DNA from: an uncultured Bacteroidales bacterium
GTDB lineage: Bacteria; Bacteroidota; Bacteroidia; Bacteroidales; UBA932
Assembly: GCA_905233655.1 (NCBI GenBank)
Contig: CAJOCS010000012.1
Location: 18,184 to 56,748, forward strand
Length of the DNA: 38,565 nucleotides
Direction: 5' to 3'
The position numbers and the translations under genes are program-made. Shown in pieces: positions 10,495 to 18,580 of this stretch; the first letter of the stretch is position 1; each line of letters opens with the position of its first letter. The notes under the pieces were generated by a model. It did not search any database and was not told the DNA's origin. It worked only from the letters and a program-made list of their open reading frames with translations.

Positions 10495-11796
10495 ATGAGA
10501 AAGGAAGAACTTGAAATAATGGCACCTGCAGGCAGTTTCGACTGCCTGCTTGCGGCTATCCAGGGCGGTGCGAATTCCGTCTACTTCGGAATCGGCCATC
10601 TCAACATGAGGTCGCATTCAGCCAACAATTTCTGCCGGGAGGACCTCGGAGAAATCATGCGCATCTGCCGCAGCTACGGCGTCAAGGCTTACATGACGCT
10701 CAACATAACCCTCTACCAGAACGACCTGGAAGCCGCCCGAGCCACTCTCGACGCCGCCAAGGAGGCCGGTGTGGACGCCATTATCGCATCCGACATGGCC
10801 GCCATAATGTACTGCCGTAAAATAGGGCTGGAAGTGCACATTTCCACCCAGCTGTCCATTTCCAATCTCGAAAGCCTCCGCTTCTACGCCCAATTCGCCG
10901 ACGTCGTGGTGCTCGCCCGTGAACTCACACTGGAGCAGGTATGCGAAATCCGCGACGGAATCGAGCGGGAGCATATCTGCGGCCCCTCCGGCGAGCTTGT
11001 CAGAATAGAGCTTTTCGTCCACGGAGCGCTGTGCATGGCCGTTTCAGGGAAGTGCTACATGTCGCTTGCGGCCTACGGCACTTCGGCCAACCGGGGCGCC
11101 TGCCTGCAGGTTTGCCGCCGTGGTTACGACGTCACCGACTACGAGACGGGCAACGAGCTCCTAATCGACAACAAATATATAATGTCGCCTAAGGACCTCT
11201 GCACCATCGAGTTCCTGGACAAGATAATCGACGCCGGAGTGAGGGTGTTCAAGATAGAGGGCCGTGCTCGCAGCGCCGACTACGTAAAAATCTGCTCCCA
11301 GTGCTACCGGGAGGCGGCCGACGCCGTCTGTGAAGGGCGCTTTTCCCCTGAATTCGCCGCTCCCCTCAAGGAACGCCTCTCGACGGTGTTCAACCGCGGT
11401 TTCTGGGAAGGTTATTACATGGGCCACCCCATGGGCGAGTGGAGTTCGATATATGGCAGCCAGGCTACTAAGAAGAAGATTTACGTTGGCCGTGTAACCA
11501 ACTGGTTCCAGCGTATAGGAGTTGCGGAAATCCTCGTTGAGGCTGCTCCTCTGAACAAAGGGGAGGACATCCTTTTCATAGGCTCCTCCACCGGAATAAT
11601 CGAAATGAAGATAGAGGACATGCGTCTGGATTTCCAGCCTGCCGATACCGTCCCGCAGGGCCGTCGCTGCTCGGTTGCAGTGCCCCTTGAAACCATCCTT
11701 GAAGATAAAGTGAACCAGAACCCGGAAATGACTCCCGGCGAGCGTTTCCACCCCCGGCGCGGCGACAAAGTATACAAATGGGTTGACGCCGGTTAG
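10495..11796 (+). CDS. U32-family protein (peptidase U32 / TrhP-RlhA-like)
   Basis: A 433-residue member of the family long annotated as 'collagenase-like peptidase U32'. Characterised bacterial members (TrhP/YegQ, RlhA/YdcP) instead hydroxylate tRNA or 23S rRNA, and the size is close to YegQ (453). Visible family features are the N-terminal barrel start LEIMAPAGSFDCLLAAIQGG, the core FVHGALCMAVSGKCYMS, the cysteine-bearing NRGACLQVCRRGYDV, and FKIEGRARSADYV. The C-terminal part (about 330-433) is a small beta-rich domain. It sits 4 nt after the protease stop and so shares that promoter. Its stop codon overlaps the stop of the convergent polyprenyl synthase gene. An RNA-modification role is more likely than proteolysis, but the substrate cannot be read from the sequence. 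Confidence 0.88.
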   Translation: MRKEELEIMAPAGSFDCLLAAIQGGANSVYFGIGHLNMRSHSANNFCREDLGEIMRICRSYGVKAYMTLNITLYQNDLEAARATLDAAKEAGVDAIIASDMAAIMYCRKIGLEVHISTQLSISNLESLRFYAQFADVVVLARELTLEQVCEIRDGIEREHICGPSGELVRIELFVHGALCMAVSGKCYMSLAAYGTSANRGACLQVCRRGYDVTDYETGNELLIDNKYIMSPKDLCTIEFLDKIIDAGVRVFKIEGRARSADYVKICSQCYREAADAVCEGRFSPEFAAPLKERLSTVFNRGFWEGYYMGHPMGEWSSIYGSQATKKKIYVGRVTNWFQRIGVAEILVEAAPLNKGEDILFIGSSTGIIEMKIEDMRLDFQPADTVPQGRRCSVAVPLETILEDKVNQNPEMTPGERFHPRRGDKVYKWVDAG

Positions 11797-12767
11797 ACCG
11801 TGCGGCCGACGAGGGCGTCGGCAAAGCTTTTGAGGGCGGCATGGCCGTCGGCACCCATGCGGGCGTCGCTGCCTTTGAATATGGCCCGTCTGGTGAGGTC
11901 CCCGATCGCTTTCTTCGCGTCCTTAACTATATCCACACTGTCGTAGATTGCCATTACGGCCGCAATCTTTGCGGATTTCTCTTCAGCTGTGGTTGCAGGC
12001 ATAGCGAGGGCTTCTGCAAGCCCCGAAGCACCTTTTTCCATGGCCCGGACCGTGAGCCAGGATTTCTTTCCATTGAGGATGTCTCCGCCGATAGGTTTTC
12101 CGAACACCTTTTCGTCGCCGTAGGCGTCCAGATAGTCGTCGGCCACCTGGAATGCGAGGCCGAGGTAGTAACCATACTCGTACATGCAGTCCTGGCTCCA
12201 GGGGTCGGCCCCTGCGATCAGGGCGCCCATCTGGGCCGAGCAGGCCAGCAGCACGCCGGTCTTGAGGCCTATCATCTCCATGTAGTCTTTCATGTCAACG
12301 GAAGTCTCCTTCTCGAAATCCATGTCCATCTGCTGGCCGTCGCAGACGCGTGCGGCCGTTTTGGAGAACAGTTCAAGGGCTTCCGGAAGCACTTCGCGGG
12401 GCGCCTGGGCTATGCGTTTGTAGGCGTCGATGCACATTACGTCACCGCTCAGGATGGCGGTGTCGGCATCCCATTTTTTCCACACGGTGTCTTTGCCGCG
12501 ACGCAGCGGAGAGTGGTCCATTATGTCGTCGTGGATGAGCGTGAAAGTGTGAAACACCTCCAGGCCGGCGGCGGGGCCCAGGACTTCGGGGGTAAGTTCG
12601 TCGGCCCAGATACCGTAGGTGGTGAGGCAGAGGCGGGGACGGATGCGCTTTCCGCCGATGGCTATCATATAGCGCAGCGGGTCGTAAAGTCCGGCGGGCT
12701 CTTTTGTGAACTCAATATTCTCAAACAGGTCCCTGACGGCCTTGTCAATGGTGTTTTCGTTAATCAT
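11793..12767 (-). CDS. Polyprenyl diphosphate synthase (farnesyl/geranylgeranyl type)
   Basis: Condenses isopentenyl diphosphate with allylic diphosphates to make C15-C20 prenyl chains for quinone, undecaprenyl or other isoprenoid synthesis. The 324 residues contain both aspartate-rich motifs: D80-D81-I-M-D84 followed by LRRGKDTVW, and FQVADDYLD further on. The IPP-binding GGKRIRP is at 38-44. F75, five residues before the first motif, is an aromatic at the position that blocks chain growth in short-chain synthases, which favours a short product; this is an inference. The family is functionally linked to dxs, which lies on the plus strand about 9 kb away. A -7 box lies 17 nt upstream, so it is not dependent on the efflux operon. 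Confidence 0.92.
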   Translation of the reverse strand: MINENTIDKAVRDLFENIEFTKEPAGLYDPLRYMIAIGGKRIRPRLCLTTYGIWADELTPEVLGPAAGLEVFHTFTLIHDDIMDHSPLRRGKDTVWKKWDADTAILSGDVMCIDAYKRIAQAPREVLPEALELFSKTAARVCDGQQMDMDFEKETSVDMKDYMEMIGLKTGVLLACSAQMGALIAGADPWSQDCMYEYGYYLGLAFQVADDYLDAYGDEKVFGKPIGGDILNGKKSWLTVRAMEKGASGLAEALAMPATTAEEKSAKIAAVMAIYDSVDIVKDAKKAIGDLTRRAIFKGSDARMGADGHAALKSFADALVGRTV

Positions 12768-12784
12768 ACTCGTCGACTTTTCCG

Positions 12785-12792
12785 CAAAGATA
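12785..12792 (-). promoter_or_regulatory. -7 box of the polyprenyl synthase gene
   Basis: TATCTTTG on the minus strand, 17 nt before the ATG at 12767. The predicted leader is only about 10 nt. The upstream half of this promoter would lie inside the 3' end of the TolC-family gene; no -33 TTTG is visible there. Confidence 0.6.
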
Positions 12793-12803
12793 ACACTTTC
12801 TTG

Positions 12804-14132
12804 CTAGAGATTCAGTTCTCCGCCGCGGTAGAATTCCAGAAGACGGGTTTGGAAGAGGTATTCGTAGGTGGCCTGGACGGAATCCGAGAGGGTTTTCATC
12901 AGCTGGTTGCGGCTCTCGTTGAATTCTGTCATGGTCGCCTTTCCGTTTTCATATTTGGCCTGGACAAGTTCGAAGGCGCTGCGGGCTGCGTCGGCCGCCT
13001 GCTGTGAAGCGTCGTATTTGGCGCGGGCTGCTATAGCCGCGTTCCAGGCCTGCTGGATTTCCTTGTAGAGCTGCTGGCGGGCCTGCTGCAGGGCTGTCTG
13101 CTGGATATCCTGCTGGAGACGGGCCTGACGCACTTGGTTGCGGACGGCAAAGCGGGAGAAGATGGGGATGTTGAGGGTGAGCCCCACGTACTGGCTGAAG
13201 TTGTTCGAAAGCTGGTCCCAGAAACCCTGCCCGCCGTAATTCGAGTAGTAGTTCGTGCCCATTCCTCCGCTTAGCGAAAGAGTCGGGTACAGCTGGGCCT
13301 GGGCTATGCGGATGCTGCTTTCAGTGCCCTGGAGGCGGATTTCCTCGGCCTGGATGGAAGGACGGACGGACACTGCGTCGGCATAAATCTCATCGGGAGT
13401 GGCGATGAAAAGGTCGTCGGGGACGCTCTGGGCGGGGCGGACAATCGAGAAACCGTCCCAGGAGGGGAGTTCCAGGAGCTGGCTCAAATCCAGTATGGAG
13501 GAACGGAGGTTGTTCTCGGCCTGGATGAGAGTAACCCGGCTCTGGGCGGCCGAGGCCCTCTGCTGGGACACTTCGGCGGCCGAAGCGCGTCCTGTGGCGA
13601 ACAGGCCTTCGAGGCGCTCCACCTGCAGGGAGTCGATTCGAATCTGTTCGCGGGCCACATCCAGGATTTCGTAATTGTAGAGAATCTGCACGTAGGCCTG
13701 CGCAACGGCTACCCGGATGTCGTCGCGGGCTTTTTCAAGGTCGGCCGTGGCGGCTTCCAGATTGAGCTTCGCGAGCTGGATGCGGTTGGGCGTTTCCATG
13801 CCGTCGAAGAGGTTCATGTTGGCGCCGATATTGAATCCCGTGGTCTGGGAGTTGCCGTAGTCGTAGGTGTTGTTTCCGCCGATTCCGCGTCCGAAACTGA
13901 AGTTCTGGCTGGCCTGGGCGCTTACGCCGGGAAGCCAGCTGTTCTGTGCTGTGTTGAGGTCTATTTCCTGGCTCTCGAGGGTTGCAGCCTGCCTCACCAC
14001 ATTCAGATTGTGGTCCATGGCCCAGTCGATGCATTCCGGAAGAGTCCAGGGATGTGAGAGGTCGGGCAGAGAGTCAACGGGTTCCTGCTGCTGGAAGGCC
14101 AGTACGGCCAGGGCTATCACTAATGCTTTCAT
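12804..14132 (-). CDS. TolC-family outer-membrane efflux protein
   Basis: Outer-membrane exit duct of a tripartite exporter, 442 residues. A signal peptide (MKALVIALAVLAFQQQ) leads into two long helical-hairpin repeats rich in Q, A and E, typical of TolC/OEP proteins: QAYVQILYNYEILDVAREQI in the first half and YKEIQQAWNAAIAARAKYDA in the second. Beta-strand segments (NTYDYGNSQTTGFNIG, GGMGTNYYSNYGGQGF) supply the barrel. It is the last gene of the export operon, and its ATG overlaps the adaptor stop in an ATGA. A role in exporting a small molecule or peptide is inferred from the partners. Confidence 0.93.
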   Translation of the reverse strand: MKALVIALAVLAFQQQEPVDSLPDLSHPWTLPECIDWAMDHNLNVVRQAATLESQEIDLNTAQNSWLPGVSAQASQNFSFGRGIGGNNTYDYGNSQTTGFNIGANMNLFDGMETPNRIQLAKLNLEAATADLEKARDDIRVAVAQAYVQILYNYEILDVAREQIRIDSLQVERLEGLFATGRASAAEVSQQRASAAQSRVTLIQAENNLRSSILDLSQLLELPSWDGFSIVRPAQSVPDDLFIATPDEIYADAVSVRPSIQAEEIRLQGTESSIRIAQAQLYPTLSLSGGMGTNYYSNYGGQGFWDQLSNNFSQYVGLTLNIPIFSRFAVRNQVRQARLQQDIQQTALQQARQQLYKEIQQAWNAAIAARAKYDASQQAADAARSAFELVQAKYENGKATMTEFNESRNQLMKTLSDSVQATYEYLFQTRLLEFYRGGELNL

Positions 14133-15223
14133 TTCTTCATCTGGGTGATTTGACCGCCGCGAACCTTGTCGCCGGGCTCGAGGCCTTGCTTGATTTCGAT
14201 ATTCACGCCGTCGGAGAGGCCGGTCACCACATCTCTCTCGGCCCAGCCGTCGCCGTCGGGAACATAGACGAAGGTGCGGGCGCCGTCGAACTGGATGGCG
14301 GCTTCGCTTACCATCGTTACGCCCTCGGCCTTCTGGAGCACGATTTCGGCGTTGGCGCTGTAGCCCGAACGTATCATCACGGAGTCCGGAACATGGACGG
14401 AAGCCTTGATTTCAAACTGGTTGGCGCCGTTTACTTCCGTGGCCTTCGGGGCGATGTACTCCAGGCTTGCCTCGAAGGAGAGGTCCTGAAGGGCGCCGAT
14501 GCTGATTGTAACAGGCATTCCGGTGGAAAGGCGTCCGACCTCCGTCTCGTCGATATTGCCGTCGAAGATGAGGTCGTCCATGTCGGCCACAGTGGCGATG
14601 GTGGTACCGTCGTTGAAGGAGTTGGAGTTGATTACGGTGTTTCCAACCTTCACGGGAATGTCCAGGATGAGGCCCGAGATGGAGGAGCGGATGAGCGTGG
14701 AGCTGCCCGAGGCATTGGACGAAGAGACGCCGTCGCGAATGATTTCCAGCGATTCCTGAGCTGCGGCGAGTTCCTCGACGGCCTGGTGAAGGGCCTGCTG
14801 CACCTGCTCGAATTCGTCGGCGCTAACGAGGTTCTGGTCGAAGAGCTGCTTTTCGCGGTTGTAGTTGGTCTGGGCCTGGTCCTTGTTCACCTGGGCAAGG
14901 CGCACACGGCTCTGCGCGGCGCTGAGCGAGGTCATGTCGGGAATTACCCTCACCTTTGCGATGAGCTCTCCCTCGCGGACCCTCTCGCCGGGCTGTTTGT
15001 GCAGCGAAGCGATGATGCCGCTAATCTGGGGTTTGATGTTCACTTCGTCGCGCGGCTGAATCTTGCCGGTGACGATGGTGGAACGGACAATGTCTCCACT
15101 TGTGACTTCCAGCAACTCATAACGGACCTCCTTGGGCCGCGAGCGCTTGAAAAGATAGTAGAATGTGCCAAGGAACAGCACTGCCACAAGCACGATCATC
15201 AGGTATTTGCCAAACTTTTTCAT
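14129..15223 (-). CDS. Periplasmic adaptor (membrane fusion) protein, MacA/HlyD-like
   Basis: Links the inner-membrane ABC transporter to the TolC-family duct. The 364-residue protein has an N-terminal membrane anchor (YLMIVLVAVLFLGTFYYLF, about 7-25), then the biotinyl-lipoyl-like half motif VTGKIQPRDEVNIKPQISG. A long coiled-coil hairpin rich in Q, E and A follows (about 100-165), then the returning lipoyl and beta-barrel domains with FDGNIDETEVGRLSTGMPV. The C-terminal membrane-proximal domain ends with LEPGDKVRGGQITQMKK. It starts 15 nt after the second permease and overlaps the TolC gene. The order ATPase-permease-permease-adaptor-TolC identifies a MacAB-TolC-type system. Confidence 0.92.
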   Translation of the reverse strand: MKKFGKYLMIVLVAVLFLGTFYYLFKRSRPKEVRYELLEVTSGDIVRSTIVTGKIQPRDEVNIKPQISGIIASLHKQPGERVREGELIAKVRVIPDMTSLSAAQSRVRLAQVNKDQAQTNYNREKQLFDQNLVSADEFEQVQQALHQAVEELAAAQESLEIIRDGVSSSNASGSSTLIRSSISGLILDIPVKVGNTVINSNSFNDGTTIATVADMDDLIFDGNIDETEVGRLSTGMPVTISIGALQDLSFEASLEYIAPKATEVNGANQFEIKASVHVPDSVMIRSGYSANAEIVLQKAEGVTMVSEAAIQFDGARTFVYVPDGDGWAERDVVTGLSDGVNIEIKQGLEPGDKVRGGQITQMKK

Positions 15224-15238
15224 ATATGTTTTGTTTTA

Positions 15239-16483
15239 TTATTCGTCTCTCATTGCGTCTACGGGTTTGATGCGCATCGCCCTCAGCGAAGGCGCCAGGC
15301 CGGCCAGCACACCGAGCACGGTGAGAAGGAGCGCTGCGCCGAAGGCGGTCCAGAACGGGACCTGGAAAGCGGCTTTCAGTATGCCGTCCTCCGTCATTGC
15401 AAGCTCCACGACGGCCAGGATTCCCACGCTGAACACAATGCCCGCAAGTCCGGAAACCATTGTGAGGAGCACGCTCTCGGAGATAATCTGCGAGAGAATC
15501 ATCCTCGGCGTTGCGCCGATGGCCCTCCGGATACCGATTTCCGAAGTTCTTTCCCGCACCGACACCATCATGATGTTCGACACGCCGATGCCGCCGGCAA
15601 GAAGCGTCCCCACGCCGATGAGCCAGATTAGGAAGTTGATTCCGCGGAAGAGGTTGTCCACGATTCCGAAAATGAGCTGGGTGTTGATGAGCTCCATCGC
15701 CTGCCTGTCGTTCGGGGCGATATAGTGGGCGTGGGAGAGGATGCTCCTAACCCGCGGGATAACGTCGCTCATGGCGATTCCCTCCTTCGCGGTGAAGCAC
15801 AGCAGGTGAATCACGTCGCCGGTGTTGTAGGCCTTCCGGAGCGTCGTGATGGGAATGGTGAAGGTCTCGTCGGCCCTTCCCTGGATGCTCATGTTGCCCT
15901 CGTTGGCGTCTACGCCGATTACCTGGTAGTAGATGCCGTCTATGCTGATCCGCTGCCCGCAGGGGTCTCCGCCCTCGGGGAAGAGCTGGGCATAGAGCTT
16001 CTTGCCCATAACGCAGACTTTTCTCTCGCCGGAGATGTCCATGTCGTTGATGTAGCGGCCGTAGATGAGTTTCGGAGTTTCTATCATGCAGTAGTCCGGC
16101 ATCACCCCCTTGAGGCTTCCCTGTGCGGTGAATGTGCCTCGGCTTGCGCTCTTGCCCCATTCGCTCACCAGCGGAGTGACGGTTTCCAGCTCCGCGACGC
16201 TGTTGCGGACACGGTCCACGTCGGTATAGGTCATGTTCCAGGTGCGCCCTTTCCGGAAGCCCATGTAGGGCTGCGAGGTGGTGTTGGCGAATACTATGCA
16301 GGTGTTCTGCGCAAAGCCTTCGAAATTCTTTTCCATGAGCTCCTTCAGGCCTTTTCCGCCGCCTACCAGAAGCATGAGCATGAACACGCCCCAGAACACT
16401 CCGAATCCGGTGAGGATGGAGCGGCTCCGGTTGCGGAGGATGCTGTCGAGGAGCTCCCTCAGTGTGTCACGGTCGAATCTCAT
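15239..16483 (-). CDS. ABC transporter permease, MacB/FtsX type (second permease)
   Basis: Inner-membrane permease of 414 residues. The MacB topology is visible: one N-terminal transmembrane helix (ILTGFGVFWGVFMLMLLVGG, about 22-41), a large periplasmic domain (about 50-270), and three C-terminal helices around GVGTLLAGGIGVSNIMMVSV, followed by the family motif RTSEIGIRRAIGATPRMIL and LAGLAPSLRAMRIKPVDAMR. There is no fused ATPase; the separate ATPase gene two positions upstream must supply it. The start overlaps the first permease by 4 nt. It is a diverged paralogue of that gene, and together they probably form a heterodimer. Confidence 0.92.
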   Translation of the reverse strand: MRFDRDTLRELLDSILRNRSRSILTGFGVFWGVFMLMLLVGGGKGLKELMEKNFEGFAQNTCIVFANTTSQPYMGFRKGRTWNMTYTDVDRVRNSVAELETVTPLVSEWGKSASRGTFTAQGSLKGVMPDYCMIETPKLIYGRYINDMDISGERKVCVMGKKLYAQLFPEGGDPCGQRISIDGIYYQVIGVDANEGNMSIQGRADETFTIPITTLRKAYNTGDVIHLLCFTAKEGIAMSDVIPRVRSILSHAHYIAPNDRQAMELINTQLIFGIVDNLFRGINFLIWLIGVGTLLAGGIGVSNIMMVSVRERTSEIGIRRAIGATPRMILSQIISESVLLTMVSGLAGIVFSVGILAVVELAMTEDGILKAAFQVPFWTAFGAALLLTVLGVLAGLAPSLRAMRIKPVDAMRDE

Positions 16484-17733
16484 TCTGCTCTCAATGCTTC
16501 AATGGGTCTTACTTTGGACGCCTTCCTTGCGGGGGCGAGTCCGGCTATGGTTCCTGCAATAATCAGCAGGATTGTGGCCTCAATGGCAACTCCCACGCCC
16601 ACGGTGGGGTTTTCCAGCATGTGAATCTGCGTAAAGCCGATATCCACCGCCCTCTGCCCGATTGTCTTGTCCATTACTTCGCAGGCCACCATTCCCAGCA
16701 CCATGCCGATATAGCCGAACACGGCGGTGATGCAGATGCTCTCGGTGATTATAAGGGACAGGATATTGCCGGGCTTTGCGCCGATGGCTTTCCGGATGCC
16801 GAATTCATGGGTGCGCTCCTTCACGGAAATGAGCATGATATTGGACACGCCCACGATGCCGCTCACGAGGGTGAGTATGCCGAGTATCCAGAGGGCGATG
16901 TTCAGTATGCCCATAGCGCTATTCATCTGGATGTTCTGGCTGAAACGGTTCCAGATCCAGATTGCGTTGGGGTCGTCCGGCGAGGCGCTGTGATGGGCCT
17001 TGAGTCGGGAGGAGTACTCCTGCTCGAAATCGTTGCTCTGCTGCAGATTGTCGATCCCGTGGAAGGTAAAGGAAAGAGTTCCCACCCGGCTGTCCGGGAA
17101 GAAAATGCCCTTGGCTGTGCTGTAGGGCATGTAATTGTCGGACTGGTAGTTGCTCTCGTCGCTGTGGTAGACTCCGATTACCTTGAATGAGAAACCGCTT
17201 ATGGTAACCCATTTCCCTAACATGTTTCCGCCAAGTTCCTCTTCCTGTTTGGAACTTATGACCACGACTTTCCGGGTCTGTTCGACGTCAAGGGGGTTTA
17301 TGAAGCGGCCGGATTTCAGATTCACCTTTTCTATGGAAGCCAGTTCCGGAGTCACGCCCCTCACATATCCCTCAACCGTCTTGTCCCCGTTGATCAGGGT
17401 GGTGGAAAGGCCGCTCGTAACCGGGGCGACCATGTCCACGTGGTCGGCGAATTCTCTGCCGAGGGTGATGTCCACGTCGCCCTGGTCCAGGCGGATGCGC
17501 CGGCCTTCCTTGTAGCCGTTCGCCGGAATGGAGGTGGTGCCTCCCCAGACCTGGATTGAATTCTGGACGAAGTTGTCGGAACCCTGCATGAAGGCGTTCA
17601 TGAGGCCGTTTCCTGCGCCCAGAAGGCAAATCAGCAGGAAAATGCCCCAGCTCACGGCGAAACCGGTGAGGGCCGTGCGCAGCTTGTTGTTGCGTACGGT
17701 ACTGCCTATTTCATGAAAGATGTCTCCGATCAT
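16480..17733 (-). CDS. ABC transporter permease, MacB/FtsX type (first permease)
   Basis: Inner-membrane permease of 417 residues with the same plan as its neighbour: an N-terminal helix (ALTGFAVSWGIFLLICLLGA, about 19-38), a periplasmic MacB core domain (about 45-275), and three C-terminal helices containing GILTLVSGIVGVSNIMLISV. The signature RTHEFGIRKAIGAKPGNIL follows, and the protein ends LAPARKASKVRPIEALRAE. It overlaps the ATPase stop and the following permease start by ATGA junctions, so the three are translationally coupled. MacB-type permeases act by mechanotransmission on substrate in the periplasm rather than by carrying it through the membrane; the substrate here is not evident. 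Confidence 0.92.
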   Translation of the reverse strand: MIGDIFHEIGSTVRNNKLRTALTGFAVSWGIFLLICLLGAGNGLMNAFMQGSDNFVQNSIQVWGGTTSIPANGYKEGRRIRLDQGDVDITLGREFADHVDMVAPVTSGLSTTLINGDKTVEGYVRGVTPELASIEKVNLKSGRFINPLDVEQTRKVVVISSKQEEELGGNMLGKWVTISGFSFKVIGVYHSDESNYQSDNYMPYSTAKGIFFPDSRVGTLSFTFHGIDNLQQSNDFEQEYSSRLKAHHSASPDDPNAIWIWNRFSQNIQMNSAMGILNIALWILGILTLVSGIVGVSNIMLISVKERTHEFGIRKAIGAKPGNILSLIITESICITAVFGYIGMVLGMVACEVMDKTIGQRAVDIGFTQIHMLENPTVGVGVAIEATILLIIAGTIAGLAPARKASKVRPIEALRAE

Positions 17734-18446
17734 TTTACCATAGGGCCGCTCCAGGCGGTGTGCTGACGGTTTTCTTCTATATTGCCGATGATGCCGTCCT
17801 TGATGTGGATAATCTTGTCGGCCTCATTCGCGACACCGCTTTCGTGGGTGACGACGATGATGGTCATTCCGTCGTTCTTGTTGAGCTCTTTGAGAAGCTG
17901 CATCACTTCGACGCTGGTTTTCGAGTCGAGGGCGCCGGTGGGTTCGTCGGCGAGGATGATGCTGGGGGAGGTGATAAGGGCGCGGGCGATGGCCACTCTC
18001 TGGCGCTGGCCGCCGGACATCTCGTTGGGGAAGTGCGTGGCCCACTGGGTGAGCCCCATTTTCTCGAGGTATTCCATGGCCCTTGTATGGCGCTCCTTGC
18101 GCGACACACCTTGATAATATAAGGGCAGTTCAACGTTCTCCACGGCCGTTTTGAAGCCAATCAGGTTGAAACTCTGGAAGATGAATCCAATCATCTGGTT
18201 GCGGTACTGCGCAGCCTGCTTCTCGCTAAGGTCCTTGATGAGCTTCCCGTCCAGGTGATAGGTCCCGGTGTCGTAGTTGTCGAGTATTCCGAGAATGTTC
18301 AGAAGAGTGGACTTCCCGGAACCGGAAGCGCCCATGATGGAAACGAATTCACCCTTTTCTATCTGGAGGTCAATTCCTTTCAGGACGTGGAGGGGTTGCC
18401 CGTTGTTATAGGTTTTGTTTATGTTTTCCAGCTCTATCAGCGCCAT
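17730..18446 (-). CDS. ABC transporter ATP-binding protein, LolD/MacB type
   Basis: The cytoplasmic ATPase that powers the two following permeases. In 238 residues it has Walker A GASGSGKST (39-47), Q-loop FQSFNLIG (about 90-97), signature MSGGQ (143-147), Walker B IILADE (163-168) with the D-loop ALDS, and the switch histidine in VVTHE. These are standard for the LolD/MacB/FtsE subgroup. It is the first gene of the five-gene export operon, about 30 nt downstream of a good Bacteroidetes promoter. LolD was considered, but the adaptor and TolC-family genes in the same operon favour MacAB-type export over lipoprotein release. Confidence 0.94.
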   Translation of the reverse strand: MALIELENINKTYNNGQPLHVLKGIDLQIEKGEFVSIMGASGSGKSTLLNILGILDNYDTGTYHLDGKLIKDLSEKQAAQYRNQMIGFIFQSFNLIGFKTAVENVELPLYYQGVSRKERHTRAMEYLEKMGLTQWATHFPNEMSGGQRQRVAIARALITSPSIILADEPTGALDSKTSVEVMQLLKELNKNDGMTIIVVTHESGVANEADKIIHIKDGIIGNIEENRQHTAWSGPMVK

Positions 18447-18476
18447 TTTTTACTGTATTAGTATGCTATTACACTG

Positions 18477-18508
18477 CAAAGATATGATGCTTTTTTCAAA
18501 CGGACAAA
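18477..18508 (-). promoter_or_regulatory. Promoter of the MacAB/TolC-type export operon
   Basis: On the minus strand, a -33 TTTG (18505-18508) is followed after 20 nt by the -7 box TATCTTTG (18477-18484), the consensus spacing for the Bacteroidetes primary sigma factor. The ATPase ATG lies 30 nt further on. The 134-nt divergent gap also holds a weaker plus-strand candidate for the first MFS gene (TTTG 18513-18516, TATTTTAG 18540-18547). Confidence 0.7.
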
Positions 18509-18580
18509 TCTTTTTGCAAAAATTTTGCCGAAAAATACTTATTTTAGCGGGTCAAAAGAAAACAAAACAAAAAAATCGAT

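Noticed and set aside
17730..18446. LolD of the lipoprotein release system
   Set aside because: The ATPase sequence would allow it, but the operon carries an adaptor and a TolC-family duct, which fit MacAB-type export.
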